Positions 1-7,008 of a stretch of 20,305 nucleotides of DNA are shown piece after piece (within the stretch, counting starts at the first letter, position 1; the number at the start of each line of letters is the position of its first letter). Location of the stretch: the NCBI RefSeq assembly GCF_049059935.1, contig NZ_JBMGQR010000076.1:1-20305 (forward strand), given 5' to 3'. This DNA comes from JAURVT01 sp049059935 (GTDB lineage: Bacteria; Actinomycetota; Actinomycetes; Propionibacteriales; Nocardioidaceae). The notes beneath the pieces were generated by a model. The model saw nothing but the letters and a program-made list of their open reading frames with translations. It searched no databases and was not told where the DNA came from. Made by a program: the position numbers and the translations under genes.

Positions 1-142
1 TGGCGTCCTTGGACAGCAGCATCGCCCCCAGCACCGACTGCTCCGCGCCGTTGTCCTGCGGCGGCGTGCGGTCGAGCTGGTGACCGCCGTCCTCGTAGTC
101 GTCCGGGGGTGCGGACGAGCCTCGCAGATCGGTCACGCTCAC
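1..142 (-). CDS. dnaB: Replicative DNA helicase DnaB, N-terminal fragment (runs off the left edge)
   Basis: Read on the minus strand from a GTG at 142, the frame gives a short polar leader and then RTPPQDNGAEQSVLGAMLLS, the hallmark start of the DnaB N-terminal domain (PPQ..EAEQSVLGAMLL in most bacteria). Only about 47 residues are inside the window; the ATPase domain lies off the left edge. DnaB is the hexameric helicase that unwinds DNA at the replication fork, loaded at oriC. A purine stretch (GAGGGG) precedes the GTG by about 8 bases; a second in-frame GTG two codons later (136) is also possible. Being on the same strand as rpsF-ssb-rpsR-rplI fits the usual actinobacterial neighbourhood, although here about 10.8 kb separates rplI from dnaB. 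Identity is firm; the exact start is less so. Confidence 0.9.
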   Translation of the reverse strand, partial: MSVTDLRGSSAPPDDYEDGGHQLDRTPPQDNGAEQSVLGAMLLSKDA

Positions 143-305
143 GCGGCAGCCCCTCGCACCTCGACGACGCCGGGACGCTCCCGAGTCGTTCTTCCCACCC
201 TCGCGCGAGGCACCGACAGTGAGGCGCCGCGGGAGGTCGAAGGGCTCACCGTAGGCGTCCCTCCGCGTGGGACCAAGCGCGTGCGGATCGGGCCTGTCGA
301 CATCC

Positions 306-474
306 TGGGGACAACCCGCCCGAGGGTGTGGACAAACGCCGTATGTCATGTGCACAGGCTGGGTACAACTCTGTGGACACAGAACTGTCGGACGGACAAA
401 AAGGCCTCTGACCTGCACCGATACGCACCCACCGGGTGTGCGCACAAGAAAATCGGGCCGGACGTTTGTCCACG
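306..474. promoter_or_regulatory. Cluster of DnaA-box-like 9-mers upstream of dnaB
   Basis: The actinobacterial DnaA-box consensus is TTGTCCACA. Its exact reverse complement TGTGGACAA occurs at 327-335. Single-mismatch versions occur at 306-314 (TGGGGACAA), 372-380 (TGTGGACAC) and 466-474 (TTGTCCACG); a two-mismatch version is at 349-357 (TGTGCACAG). Four sites with at most one mismatch inside 169 bases, all in a non-coding region, look non-random. dnaA and dnaN are absent here, so this is unlikely to be the main oriC. DnaA-dependent control of dnaB, or a DnaA-titrating or auxiliary site, is inferred. Confidence 0.5.
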
Positions 475-519
475 GGCCCTACACGAACAAGGGGGGTGAA
501 CGCGAGTCAAGAACACCTC

Positions 520-550
520 AAGGTCACACCCGGCGACGGGGTGTGACCTT
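520..550. repeat. Perfect 12-bp inverted repeat upstream of the MATE gene
   Basis: Arm AAGGTCACACCC (520-531) is mirrored exactly by GGGTGTGACCTT (539-550) across a 7-base spacer. It lies 61 bases before the MATE start and upstream of dnaB, which is divergent, so it cannot be a 3' terminator of either gene. It is either an operator for a dimeric regulator or a hairpin in a leader transcript. No regulator gene adjoins it. Confidence 0.6.
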
Positions 551-598
551 TACACGTGCCGGCCCTCGACCGCCGTGTCGGGCGGGATGGCCGCCGCC

Positions 599-604
599 TA
601 ATGT
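599..604 (+). promoter_or_regulatory. Candidate -10 element of the MATE gene
   Basis: TAATGT (599-604) matches the TAnnnT pattern of actinobacterial -10 elements and ends 7 bases before the GTG start at 612, so transcription would begin at or next to the start codon (leaderless mRNA). No convincing -35 hexamer is seen. Confidence 0.4.
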
Positions 605-611
605 AGGGGCG

Positions 612-1952
612 GTGCCGAGGTCCCGTCCGCGTTTTCGCCAGGACGACGCGAAGATCGTCAAGATCGCCGTCCCGGCCTTCGCCGCGCTCGTCGCCGAGCC
701 GCTCATGCTGCTCGCCGACACCGCGATCGTCGGACGCCTCGGCACCACGCCGCTGGCCGGGTTGTCGGTGGCCTCGACGGTGCTGCTGACCTTCGTGGGG
801 CTGTGCGTGTTCCTCGCCTACGGCACCACCGCCGCGGTCGGGCGCGCGCTGGGCGCGGGCGACACCAGGGCCGCGCTGGCGCTCGGCGTCGACGGCCTGT
901 GGCTGGCGTTGCTGATCGGCGTGGTGGCGGCGGCCGTCGCGTCGGCTGCGTCCGGGCCGGTCATCGGGCTGTTCGGCACGTCGGACGCGGTGGCCGAGCA
1001 GGGCGTCACGTACCTCGCGATCTCCGCGGTCGGGATCCCGGCCATGCTGGTCGTGCTCGCCGCGACCGGCGTGCTCCGCGGGCTGCAGGACCTGCGGACC
1101 CCGCTCGTGGTGATGATCGCCGCCAACGTCGTCAACGCGGTCCTCAGCGTCACCCTGGTGCACCTCGTGGGCCTGGGGATCGCCGGCGCGGCGATCGGCA
1201 CCGTCCTGGCCCAGGTGGGCGCGGCCGCGTGGCTCGTCGCGGTGGTCGTGCGGGCCGCGCGGCGCCACGGCGCACCGCTGCGGCCGACCCGGGCCGGCCT
1301 CGCGCAGGCGTCGCGGGCCGGGGTCGCCCTCGTGGTCCGCACGCTGACGCTGCGCGCGGCCCTGCTGCTGGCGACGTTCGCCGCCGCCGCGCAGGGCGAC
1401 GCCTCGCTGGCGGCGCAGCAGGTGGCGGTCACCGTCGTCTCGGTGGTGGCCTACGCCCTCGACTCGATCGCCATCGCCGGCCAGACCCTCACCGGTCACG
1501 CCCTGGGTGCGTCCGACACCGACCGGGCCCGGCGGCTGACCCGCCGGATGGTCGGGTGGGGCGTCCTCAGCGGCGTGGTCGCGGCGCTGCTGGTCGTCGC
1601 GCTGCACCGGGCGCTGCCGGGCTGGTTCAGCGGTGACGACGAGGTCCGCGCGGTCCTGGTCCCCGCCCTGCTCGTGGTGGCGGTGATCCAGCCGGTGTCG
1701 GGCGTGGTGTTCGTCCTCGACGGCGTCCTGATCGGCGCCGGCGACGGCGTCTACCTCGCGTGGGCGGGTGTCGCGACGCTCGTGGCGTACGTCCCGCTCG
1801 TCGTCGCCGTCTGGGCCACCGACGCGGGCCTGACCTGGCTCTGGGCGGCGTACGGTGGCTTCATGCTCGCCCGGATGGCGACGCTCGTGCTGCGCGAGCG
1901 CTCCGACCGGTGGCTGGTGACGGGCGCCACCGCGCACGTCCCGGCCCCCTGA
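612..1952 (+). CDS. MATE-family efflux transporter, DinF subfamily
   Basis: A membrane exporter of about 446 residues, of the multidrug and toxin extrusion (MATE) family, which exports cationic compounds in exchange for Na+ or H+. The N-terminal segment (about residues 13-40: KIVKIAVPAFAALVAEPLML followed by LADTAIVGRLG) is the classic DinF/NorM start, and the protein alternates about 12 hydrophobic segments with short loops, in two homologous halves. The usual length of the family is 440-460 residues. I chose the GTG at 612 because family similarity begins right after it; the open frame continues back to 267 but that extension reads as non-coding. A -10-like TAATGT lies just upstream. A MATE/DinF gene between rplI and dnaB is common in actinobacteria. 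The gene converges on the C26 hydrolase gene with only 7 bases between stops and no visible terminator. Substrate unknown. Confidence 0.9.
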   Translation: MPRSRPRFRQDDAKIVKIAVPAFAALVAEPLMLLADTAIVGRLGTTPLAGLSVASTVLLTFVGLCVFLAYGTTAAVGRALGAGDTRAALALGVDGLWLALLIGVVAAAVASAASGPVIGLFGTSDAVAEQGVTYLAISAVGIPAMLVVLAATGVLRGLQDLRTPLVVMIAANVVNAVLSVTLVHLVGLGIAGAAIGTVLAQVGAAAWLVAVVVRAARRHGAPLRPTRAGLAQASRAGVALVVRTLTLRAALLLATFAAAAQGDASLAAQQVAVTVVSVVAYALDSIAIAGQTLTGHALGASDTDRARRLTRRMVGWGVLSGVVAALLVVALHRALPGWFSGDDEVRAVLVPALLVVAVIQPVSGVVFVLDGVLIGAGDGVYLAWAGVATLVAYVPLVVAVWATDAGLTWLWAAYGGFMLARMATLVLRERSDRWLVTGATAHVPAP

Positions 1953-1959
1953 CGCCCGA

Positions 1960-2661
1960 TCAGCCCGCCGCGGCCACCAGCGCTCCGAACAGGGCGGCGC
2001 CGGTGCCGCCGCGCTCGGTCTCGGGGTGCCACTGGACGCCGACCCAGAAGTCGCGCGACGGGTCCTCGAGCGCCTCGACGGTGCCGTCGTCGGCGTGCGC
2101 CGAGACCGTCAGGCCCGGGTGGGTGTCGACGGACTGGTGGTGGTGGCACCGCACGTCCGCGACGTCGCCGACGGCCGCCGCGACGAGCGTCCCGGCGTAG
2201 GTGCTGACGGCGACCTCGCCGTACTCGTCGCGGCCGGGCGAGTGCGCGTCGTGCCCGACGACGTCCGGCGTGTGCTGGTCGAGCGTGCCGCCCGCGTGGA
2301 CGGCCATCACCTGCAGCCCCCGGCACACGCCCAGCACGGGGATGCCGCGGCTCGCCGCGGCGTCGAGGAGCGCGAGCTCCCACGCGTCACGGTCGGGTCG
2401 CCACGCCGCCGTGCGCTCGTGCGGCTCGGCGCCGTAGCGGGACGGGTCGACGTCGGCGCCGCCCGTCACCACCAGCGCGTCGAGGCGCGCGACGACGCCC
2501 TCGGCCAGCGCGACGTCCGCCGGCGGCAGCAGCATCGGCAGGCCGCCGGCCGCCGCGACGCCGTCGGCGTAGTCGGCCGGCAGCAGGTCGGCGGGCACGC
2601 CCGACCAGACGCCCCAGGTGGCGTCCTCGCGGTAGGTGGTCAGGCCGACGAGCGGGGCCAC
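1960..2661 (-). CDS. Gamma-glutamyl-gamma-aminobutyrate hydrolase-like amidotransferase (peptidase C26, PuuD type)
   Basis: A 233-residue class-I glutamine-amidotransferase-fold hydrolase. The nucleophile elbow GVCRGLQ puts catalytic Cys at residue 113, and WHPE supplies His212 and Glu214. The TGGADVDP segment (66-73) is typical of the PuuD/C26 hydrolases that cleave gamma-glutamyl amides to glutamate plus an amine or amino acid. It is the last gene of the operon: its GTG start lies one base after the stop of the SDR gene, with no strong ribosome site, so translational coupling is likely. With a GS-like ligase and two dehydrogenases upstream it should release glutamate at the end of a gamma-glutamylated amine pathway. 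If the substrate is ethanolamine, the cleaved compound would be gamma-glutamylglycine (inference). Family assignment is strong; the substrate is not. Confidence 0.88.
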   Translation of the reverse strand: MAPLVGLTTYREDATWGVWSGVPADLLPADYADGVAAAGGLPMLLPPADVALAEGVVARLDALVVTGGADVDPSRYGAEPHERTAAWRPDRDAWELALLDAAASRGIPVLGVCRGLQVMAVHAGGTLDQHTPDVVGHDAHSPGRDEYGEVAVSTYAGTLVAAAVGDVADVRCHHHQSVDTHPGLTVSAHADDGTVEALEDPSRDFWVGVQWHPETERGGTGAALFGALVAAAG

Positions 2662-2662
2662 C

Positions 2663-3430
2663 TCAGACCGGGGTCACGTAGGCGCCGGAGATGCCGCCGT
2701 CGACCAGGAACGTCGAGGCGGTGATGAAGCTCGACTCGTCCGAGCCGAGGAACAGCACCGCGTTCGCGATCTCCTCGGGCTCGGCGAACCGTCCCACCGG
2801 CACGTGGATCAGCCGACGCGCGGCGCGCTCGGGGTCGTTGGCGAACAGCTCCTGCAGCAGCGGGGTGTTGACCGGCCCCGGGCACAGCGCGTTGACGCGG
2901 ATGCCCTGACGCGCGAACTGCACGCCGAGCTCGCGGCTCATCGACAGCACGCCGCCCTTGGACGCCGAGTACGAGATCTGCGACGTCGCCGCGCCCATCA
3001 CCGCGACGAACGACGCCGTGTTGATGATCGAGCCCTTCTTGGCCTCGATCATGTGCGGCAGCGCGGCCTTGCAGCACAGGTAGACGCTCGTGAGGTTGAC
3101 CTCCTGCACGCGCCTCCACGCCTCGAGGTCGGTGTCGAGGATCGAGTCGTCCTCCGGCGGCGAGATGCCCGCGTTGTTGAACGCGACGTCCACCGACCCG
3201 TACGTCTCCTTGGTCAGCTCGAACAGCGAGTCGACCTCGTCCTTGTCGGTGACGTCGGTGTGGACGAACAGGCCGCCCACCTCGGCGGCGACCTCCTGCC
3301 CGCGGTCGTCGTCGAGGTCGGCGATCACCACGTGGGCGCCCTCGGCGGCGAAGCGGCGCACGCTCGCCAGGCCGATGCCCGAGCAGCCGCCGGTGACGAC
3401 GACGGCCTTGCCCTGCACGCGTCCGGTCAT
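2663..3430 (-). CDS. Short-chain dehydrogenase/reductase (SDR), probable NAD-linked alcohol dehydrogenase
   Basis: A 255-residue classical SDR. It has the cofactor motif TGGCSGIG (13-20), NNAG (85-88), Asn112, catalytic Ser140, and YSASK giving Tyr154 and Lys158. An acidic residue at the end of beta-2 (Asp38) suggests NAD(H) rather than NADP(H). The C-terminal FLVDGG is also standard. The ATG at 3430 is preceded by a clear AGGAGG. By homology alone such proteins are often annotated as 3-oxoacyl-ACP reductases, but the setting between an aldehyde dehydrogenase and a gamma-glutamyl hydrolase suggests oxidation of the hydroxyl group of a gamma-glutamyl amino alcohol to the aldehyde used by the next enzyme. 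That role is inferred from context. The gap to the upstream aldehyde dehydrogenase stop is 31 bases. Confidence 0.88.
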   Translation of the reverse strand: MTGRVQGKAVVVTGGCSGIGLASVRRFAAEGAHVVIADLDDDRGQEVAAEVGGLFVHTDVTDKDEVDSLFELTKETYGSVDVAFNNAGISPPEDDSILDTDLEAWRRVQEVNLTSVYLCCKAALPHMIEAKKGSIINTASFVAVMGAATSQISYSASKGGVLSMSRELGVQFARQGIRVNALCPGPVNTPLLQELFANDPERAARRLIHVPVGRFAEPEEIANAVLFLGSDESSFITASTFLVDGGISGAYVTPV

Positions 3431-3461
3431 GGGTGTGGTTCCTCCTGAAGCAGTGGGTGGG

Positions 3462-4823
3462 TCAGTCGTGGGAGATGAAGACGTTCTTCTCCTCGGTGAA
3501 CGCGTAGGGCGCGTCCGGACCGAGCTCGCGGCCGAGGCCGGAGGACTTGAAGCCGCCGAACGGCGTCCAGTAGCGGACCGCCGAGTGCGAGTTGACGCTG
3601 AGGTTGCCCGACTGGACGCCGCGCGCGACGCGCAGCGCGCGCCCGACGTCGCGGGTGAAGATCGAGCCCGACAGCCCGTACTCGGTGTCGTTGGCGCGCG
3701 CGACGGCGTCGGCCTCGTCGTCGAAGGGCATCACGGCGACGACGGGCCCGAAGACCTCCTCGCGCCAGACCGCCTCGGACGGGTCGGCGACGGTGACGAC
3801 GGTCGGCGGCACCCAGAACCCGTCGCCGCCGGGCGTGGTGCCGCTGAACGCGACGGTGGCGCCGTCGACGTAGCCGCGGACGACGTCGCGCTGCTTGGCC
3901 GAGATGAGCGGGCCCATCTCGCTGGCCTCGTCGGTGGGGTCGAGCACCTTGACGCCCGCGACGGCGGGCTCGAGGAGCGAGAGGAACTCGTCGTAGGCGC
4001 TGCGCTCGACGAGGATCCGCGAGCGCGCGCAGCAGTCCTGGCCGGCGTTGTCGAACACCGCGTACGGGGCGGTGGCCGCGGCCCTGGCGAGGTCGGCGTC
4101 GGCGAACACCACGTTGGCGGACTTGCCGCCCAGCTCGAGCGTGACGGGCTTGACCTGCTCGGCGCAGCCGGCCATGACGCGCTTGCCGACCGCCGTCGAG
4201 CCCGTGAAGACCACCTTGCGCACCAGCGGGTGGGTGACGAACCGCTCGCCCACGACGCCTCCCGCACCGGGGATCACCGTCAGGACGCCCTCGGGCAGGC
4301 CGGCCTCGAGGGCGAGCTCGCCGAGACGGACGGCCGTCAGCGGGGTGTACTCGGCGGGCTTGAGCACGACGGTGTTGCCGGCGGCGAGCGCGGGCGCCAG
4401 GCCCCAGCCGGCGACGGGCATCGGGAAGTTCCACGGCACGATCACGCCGACGACGCCGAGCGGCTCGTGGAAGGTGATGTTCACGCCGCCGGGCACGGGG
4501 ATCTGGCGGCCGTGCAGCCGCTCGGGCGCGCCGGAGTAGTAGTTCAGGACGTCGCGGACGTTGCCCGCCTCCCACCGCGCGTTGCCCCAGGTGTGGCCGG
4601 CGTTGCGCACCTCCAGCTCGGCGAGCTCCTCGACGTGCTCGTCCACGACGGCGGCGAACCGGCGCAGCAGGCGCGCCCGCTCCCCCGGTGCGAGGTCGCG
4701 CCACGCCGGGAACGCCGCTGCGGCGCGCTCGATCGCGGCGTCGGCCTGCGCCTCGTCGGCCAGCTCGACGTCGGTCAGCGGCTGCGCCGTGGCCGGGTTG
4801 ATGACGGTGTAGGTGGTGCTCAT
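3462..4823 (-). CDS. NAD(P)-dependent aldehyde dehydrogenase
   Basis: A 453-residue member of the ALDH superfamily, a little shorter than the usual 480-500. Visible motifs: PWNFP with Asn132, the cofactor lysine in LKPAEYTP (Lys155), FTGST (206-210), general base Glu230 in LELGGKS, and the nucleophile Cys264 in NAGQDC. The protein has the NPATAQPL opening and the PFGGFKSSG-like C-terminal segment of substrate-specific ALDHs. Within this operon it most likely oxidises a gamma-glutamyl aminoaldehyde to the acid, the step done by PuuC in the putrescine route and proposed for GlnA4-type ethanolamine use. The ATG at 4823 lies 13 bases after the GS-like stop with GAAGGA in front. Family certain, substrate inferred. 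Confidence 0.92.
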   Translation of the reverse strand: MSTTYTVINPATAQPLTDVELADEAQADAAIERAAAAFPAWRDLAPGERARLLRRFAAVVDEHVEELAELEVRNAGHTWGNARWEAGNVRDVLNYYSGAPERLHGRQIPVPGGVNITFHEPLGVVGVIVPWNFPMPVAGWGLAPALAAGNTVVLKPAEYTPLTAVRLGELALEAGLPEGVLTVIPGAGGVVGERFVTHPLVRKVVFTGSTAVGKRVMAGCAEQVKPVTLELGGKSANVVFADADLARAAATAPYAVFDNAGQDCCARSRILVERSAYDEFLSLLEPAVAGVKVLDPTDEASEMGPLISAKQRDVVRGYVDGATVAFSGTTPGGDGFWVPPTVVTVADPSEAVWREEVFGPVVAVMPFDDEADAVARANDTEYGLSGSIFTRDVGRALRVARGVQSGNLSVNSHSAVRYWTPFGGFKSSGLGRELGPDAPYAFTEEKNVFISHD

Positions 4824-4836
4824 GGGGTCCTTCGGG

Positions 4837-6201
4837 TCAGAGCCGCTCGAAGCCGCGGCGCAGCTCCCAGTCGGTCACGGCGGCGTCGAACGCGGCGAGC
4901 TCGACGTCGGCCATGTTCGTGTAGTGGTCGACGACCTCGTCGCCGAGGGCCTGGCGGGCCAGGGTCGAGGAGGTGAACGCCTCGCGGGCTGCCCGCAGCG
5001 TGCGAGGCACCTGCGCCTTGCCGGACGTGTAGGCGTTGCCCACCTGCTCGGGCTCGAGCGTCAGGCCGGCCTCGATGCCGTGCAGGCCACCGGCGAGCAT
5101 CGCCGCGAGCGTCAGGTACGGGTTGGCGTCGCCACCGGGCACGCGGTTCTCCATCCGTGCGCCGGGCCCGTGGCCCACCAGGCGGAGCGCACAGGTGCGG
5201 TTGTCGGTGCCCCACGCGATCGACGTCGGCGCGAACGAGCCGCCCGCGAACCGCTTGTAGGAGTTGACGTTGGGCGCGTACAGGAGCGTCAGGTCGCCCA
5301 GCGACGCGAGCACGCCGGCGACGAACGAGTCGTACGTCGCCGAGCGGCCGTTCGCGTCCTCGTCCCAGAACGAGACGGCGCCGTCGAGGCCGCGCAGCGA
5401 CAGGTGCACGTGGCAGGAGTTGCCCTCGCGCTCGTCGAACTTGGCCATGAAGGTCAGCGCCTTGCCGTGCTGCGCGGCGATCTCCTTGGCCATCGTCTTG
5501 TAGACGACGTGGTTGTCGGCGGTGACGAGCGCCTCGTCGAACAGGAAGCCGATCTCGTGCTGCCCGTAGTTGCACTCGCCCTTGGCCGACTCGACGTTCA
5601 TGCCCGCGGCGTAGCTGTGGTTGCGGATGTCGCGCAGCAGCGGCTCGACCCGCGTCGTGCCGATGATCGAGTAGTCGACGTTGTAGCGGTTGACGGGCGT
5701 CAGGCCGCGGTACCCGCCGTCCCACGCCTGCTCGTAGGTGTCCTCGAAGACCATGAACTCCAGCTCGGTGCCGGCAAGGGCGGTGAAGCCCATGTCGGCG
5801 GCCCGCGCCAGCTGCGTCTTGAGGATCGTGCGCGGCGACTGGACGACGGGCGCGTGGTCGAGCCAGACCAGGTCGCACTGCACCATCGCGGTGCCCGGCA
5901 GGTGGGGCAGCAGGCGGACGGTGTCCTCGTCGAGCACGAACTCCATGTCGCCGTAGCCGCGCTCCCACGAGCTGATCGCGTACCCGTCGACGGTGTTCAT
6001 GTCGACGTCGACGGCGAGCAGGTAGTTGCAGCCCTCGGTGCCGCCCCGCAGCACGTGGTCGACGAAGTACGCGCCGTGCATGCGCTTGCCCTGCAGGCGT
6101 CCCTGCATGTCGGTGAAGGCGACGACGACGGTGTCGACCTCGCCGTCGGCGACCTTGGCCTTGAGGCCCTCGATGCTCAGCATCCTGGGGTGTCTGGTCA
6201 T
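4837..6201 (-). CDS. Glutamine-synthetase-like gamma-glutamyl-amine ligase (GlnA4/PuuA type)
   Basis: A 454-residue GS-fold enzyme expected to join glutamate to an amine using ATP. Catalytic landmarks are present: ELEF (Glu146, Glu148), GECNYGQHEIGF (Glu209, Glu216), CHVHLSL (His264, His266), NSYKRF (313-318) and RMENR (Arg349, Glu351, Arg353). It lacks the NLYDL adenylylation signature and the DGSS loop that binds ammonium in true GlnA; the matching region (about 43-58) is different. This is the pattern of the GlnA2/3/4 and PuuA/IpuC enzymes that glutamylate polyamines, ethanolamine or alkylamines rather than ammonia. The ATG at 6201 overlaps the TGA of the upstream regulator (ATGA), so the two are co-translated. 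The operon has an SDR but no PuuB-like amine oxidase, which favours an amino alcohol over a diamine as substrate (inference). Confidence 0.9.
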   Translation of the reverse strand: MTRHPRMLSIEGLKAKVADGEVDTVVVAFTDMQGRLQGKRMHGAYFVDHVLRGGTEGCNYLLAVDVDMNTVDGYAISSWERGYGDMEFVLDEDTVRLLPHLPGTAMVQCDLVWLDHAPVVQSPRTILKTQLARAADMGFTALAGTELEFMVFEDTYEQAWDGGYRGLTPVNRYNVDYSIIGTTRVEPLLRDIRNHSYAAGMNVESAKGECNYGQHEIGFLFDEALVTADNHVVYKTMAKEIAAQHGKALTFMAKFDEREGNSCHVHLSLRGLDGAVSFWDEDANGRSATYDSFVAGVLASLGDLTLLYAPNVNSYKRFAGGSFAPTSIAWGTDNRTCALRLVGHGPGARMENRVPGGDANPYLTLAAMLAGGLHGIEAGLTLEPEQVGNAYTSGKAQVPRTLRAAREAFTSSTLARQALGDEVVDHYTNMADVELAAFDAAVTDWELRRGFERL

Positions 6202-6917
6202 TGCAGCAGTCCTCTCAGCAGGGCGGCGGTGTCGTCGCAGTGCAGCTCCATGGTGCGGCGGGCGCGGGCGGTGTCCCCGGCGAGGACGGCCCGGACGATG
6301 GTGCGGTGCTGGCGGGTGGAGTGCGCGATGTTGCGCGGCAGGACGGGGATCGCCGCGAGCATCTCGTGCACGCCCCGCTGCACCTCCTGCACGGCCTCGA
6401 CCGTGCGCGGCGACCCCGACGCGGCGGCGAGCGCGAGGTGCAGGCGCGCGTCGGCCTGACGGTGGGCGCGGTCGTCGTCCGCCGCCTCCACCTCGTCGAG
6501 CGCGGTGCTGACGAGCTCGCGCTCGGCGTCCCCGAGGTCGCGCGACGCCGCCAGCGAGCAGGCGCCCGGCTCGACGACGCGGCGGAACGCCAGCAGGTCG
6601 GCGGCGTCCTCGCGCCTGGACTCCCACGCCGATCGCGCCGTGGACGCCTCGCTCGCGCCCGGCAGGACGACGGTGCCGCCGCCGCGTCCGCGCGTGGTCT
6701 CGACCAGTCCGGCGGTGCGCAGCGCGGCGATCGCCTCGCGCAGGGTGGCCCGCGAGACGCCCAGCTGCTCGGCGAGCAGCCGCTCGGGCGGCAGCGGCGC
6801 GCCCTCGTCGAACACCCCGAGCCGGATCGCCGACGCGAGCTGCTCGACGCACCCCTCGAACGCGTGGTGCCCGCGCACGGGCCCCAGCACGGCGTCGGCG
6901 AGGGCGTGGGGGCTCAC
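6198..6917 (-). CDS. FadR/GntR-family transcriptional regulator (FCD domain)
   Basis: A 239-residue regulator with an N-terminal winged helix (about residues 22-85; PPERLLAEQLGVSRATLREA is the recognition region) and a C-terminal all-helical FCD domain (about 100-235). Metal/ligand-site residues typical of FCD proteins are visible: Asp and His in ADARLHLA, His in HSTRQH, and His in MELHCD. The open frame runs further upstream, but family similarity begins near the GTG at 6917, and a promoter-like TTGACG-18-GAGACT places the transcription start at that GTG. It is the first gene of the operon and overlaps the ligase gene by 4 bases, so it probably controls its own operon in response to the amine or a gamma-glutamyl intermediate. 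A matching palindrome lies just upstream (6955-6970). Confidence 0.87.
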   Translation of the reverse strand: MSPHALADAVLGPVRGHHAFEGCVEQLASAIRLGVFDEGAPLPPERLLAEQLGVSRATLREAIAALRTAGLVETTRGRGGGTVVLPGASEASTARSAWESRREDAADLLAFRRVVEPGACSLAASRDLGDAERELVSTALDEVEAADDDRAHRQADARLHLALAAASGSPRTVEAVQEVQRGVHEMLAAIPVLPRNIAHSTRQHRTIVRAVLAGDTARARRTMELHCDDTAALLRGLLQ

Positions 6918-6923
6918 GGCGCC

Positions 6924-6970
6924 AGTCTCGACCCGCCACGCGTCGGCCGTCAATGGTCTGGCCTCAGACC
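6924..6970 (-). promoter_or_regulatory. Candidate promoter and FadR-type operator of the gamma-glutamylation operon
   Basis: On the minus strand, GGTCTG-4-CAGACC (6955-6970) is a perfect 6-bp dyad of the GGTC...GACC kind bound by many FCD-type GntR regulators. It is followed within 1 base by TTGACG (6948-6953), an 18-base spacer and GAGACT (6924-6929), which would start transcription near 6917, the GTG of the regulator gene. A repressor bound here would block polymerase at the -35 element. The dyad is seen directly; its function is inferred. Confidence 0.5.
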
Positions 6971-7008
6971 TTTCTGCGGCAGTTCCCGAGGCATGGGGGC
7001 GGCGGGCA

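Larger units (their letters stand above)
143..611. other. Gene-free divergent region between dnaB and the MATE gene
   Basis: No convincing gene is seen in these 469 bases: the open frames crossing them lack family resemblance and look like GC-rich chance frames. The stretch holds a cluster of DnaA-box-like 9-mers (306-474), a perfect 12-bp inverted repeat (520-550) and the probable MATE promoter (599-604), each listed separately. It includes locally more AT-rich patches (around 331-350 and 440-470) than the flanking coding DNA. It must carry the promoters of both divergent genes. Confidence 0.7.

Noticed and set aside
306..474. The main chromosome origin oriC
   Set aside because: DnaA-like boxes are present, but dnaA and dnaN are absent and the number of boxes is small for an actinobacterial oriC; reported only as a DnaA-box cluster.
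267..611. The long upstream extension of the MATE reading frame, and another open frame at 80-499
   Set aside because: No family resemblance, crosses the DnaA-box cluster and the inverted repeat, and a good leaderless start with a -10 element lies at 612.
1960..6201. A standard Puu putrescine pathway (PuuA-PuuB-PuuC-PuuD)
   Set aside because: No PuuB-type oxidase is in the operon. The FAD protein at 12947-15367 carries a GcvT folate domain and belongs to the demethylating family, so it is not a PuuB substitute by sequence.
4837..6201. Housekeeping glutamine synthetase glnA
   Set aside because: It lacks the NLYDL adenylylation site and the ammonium-site loop and sits in a catabolic operon, so a gamma-glutamyl-amine ligase is the better call.
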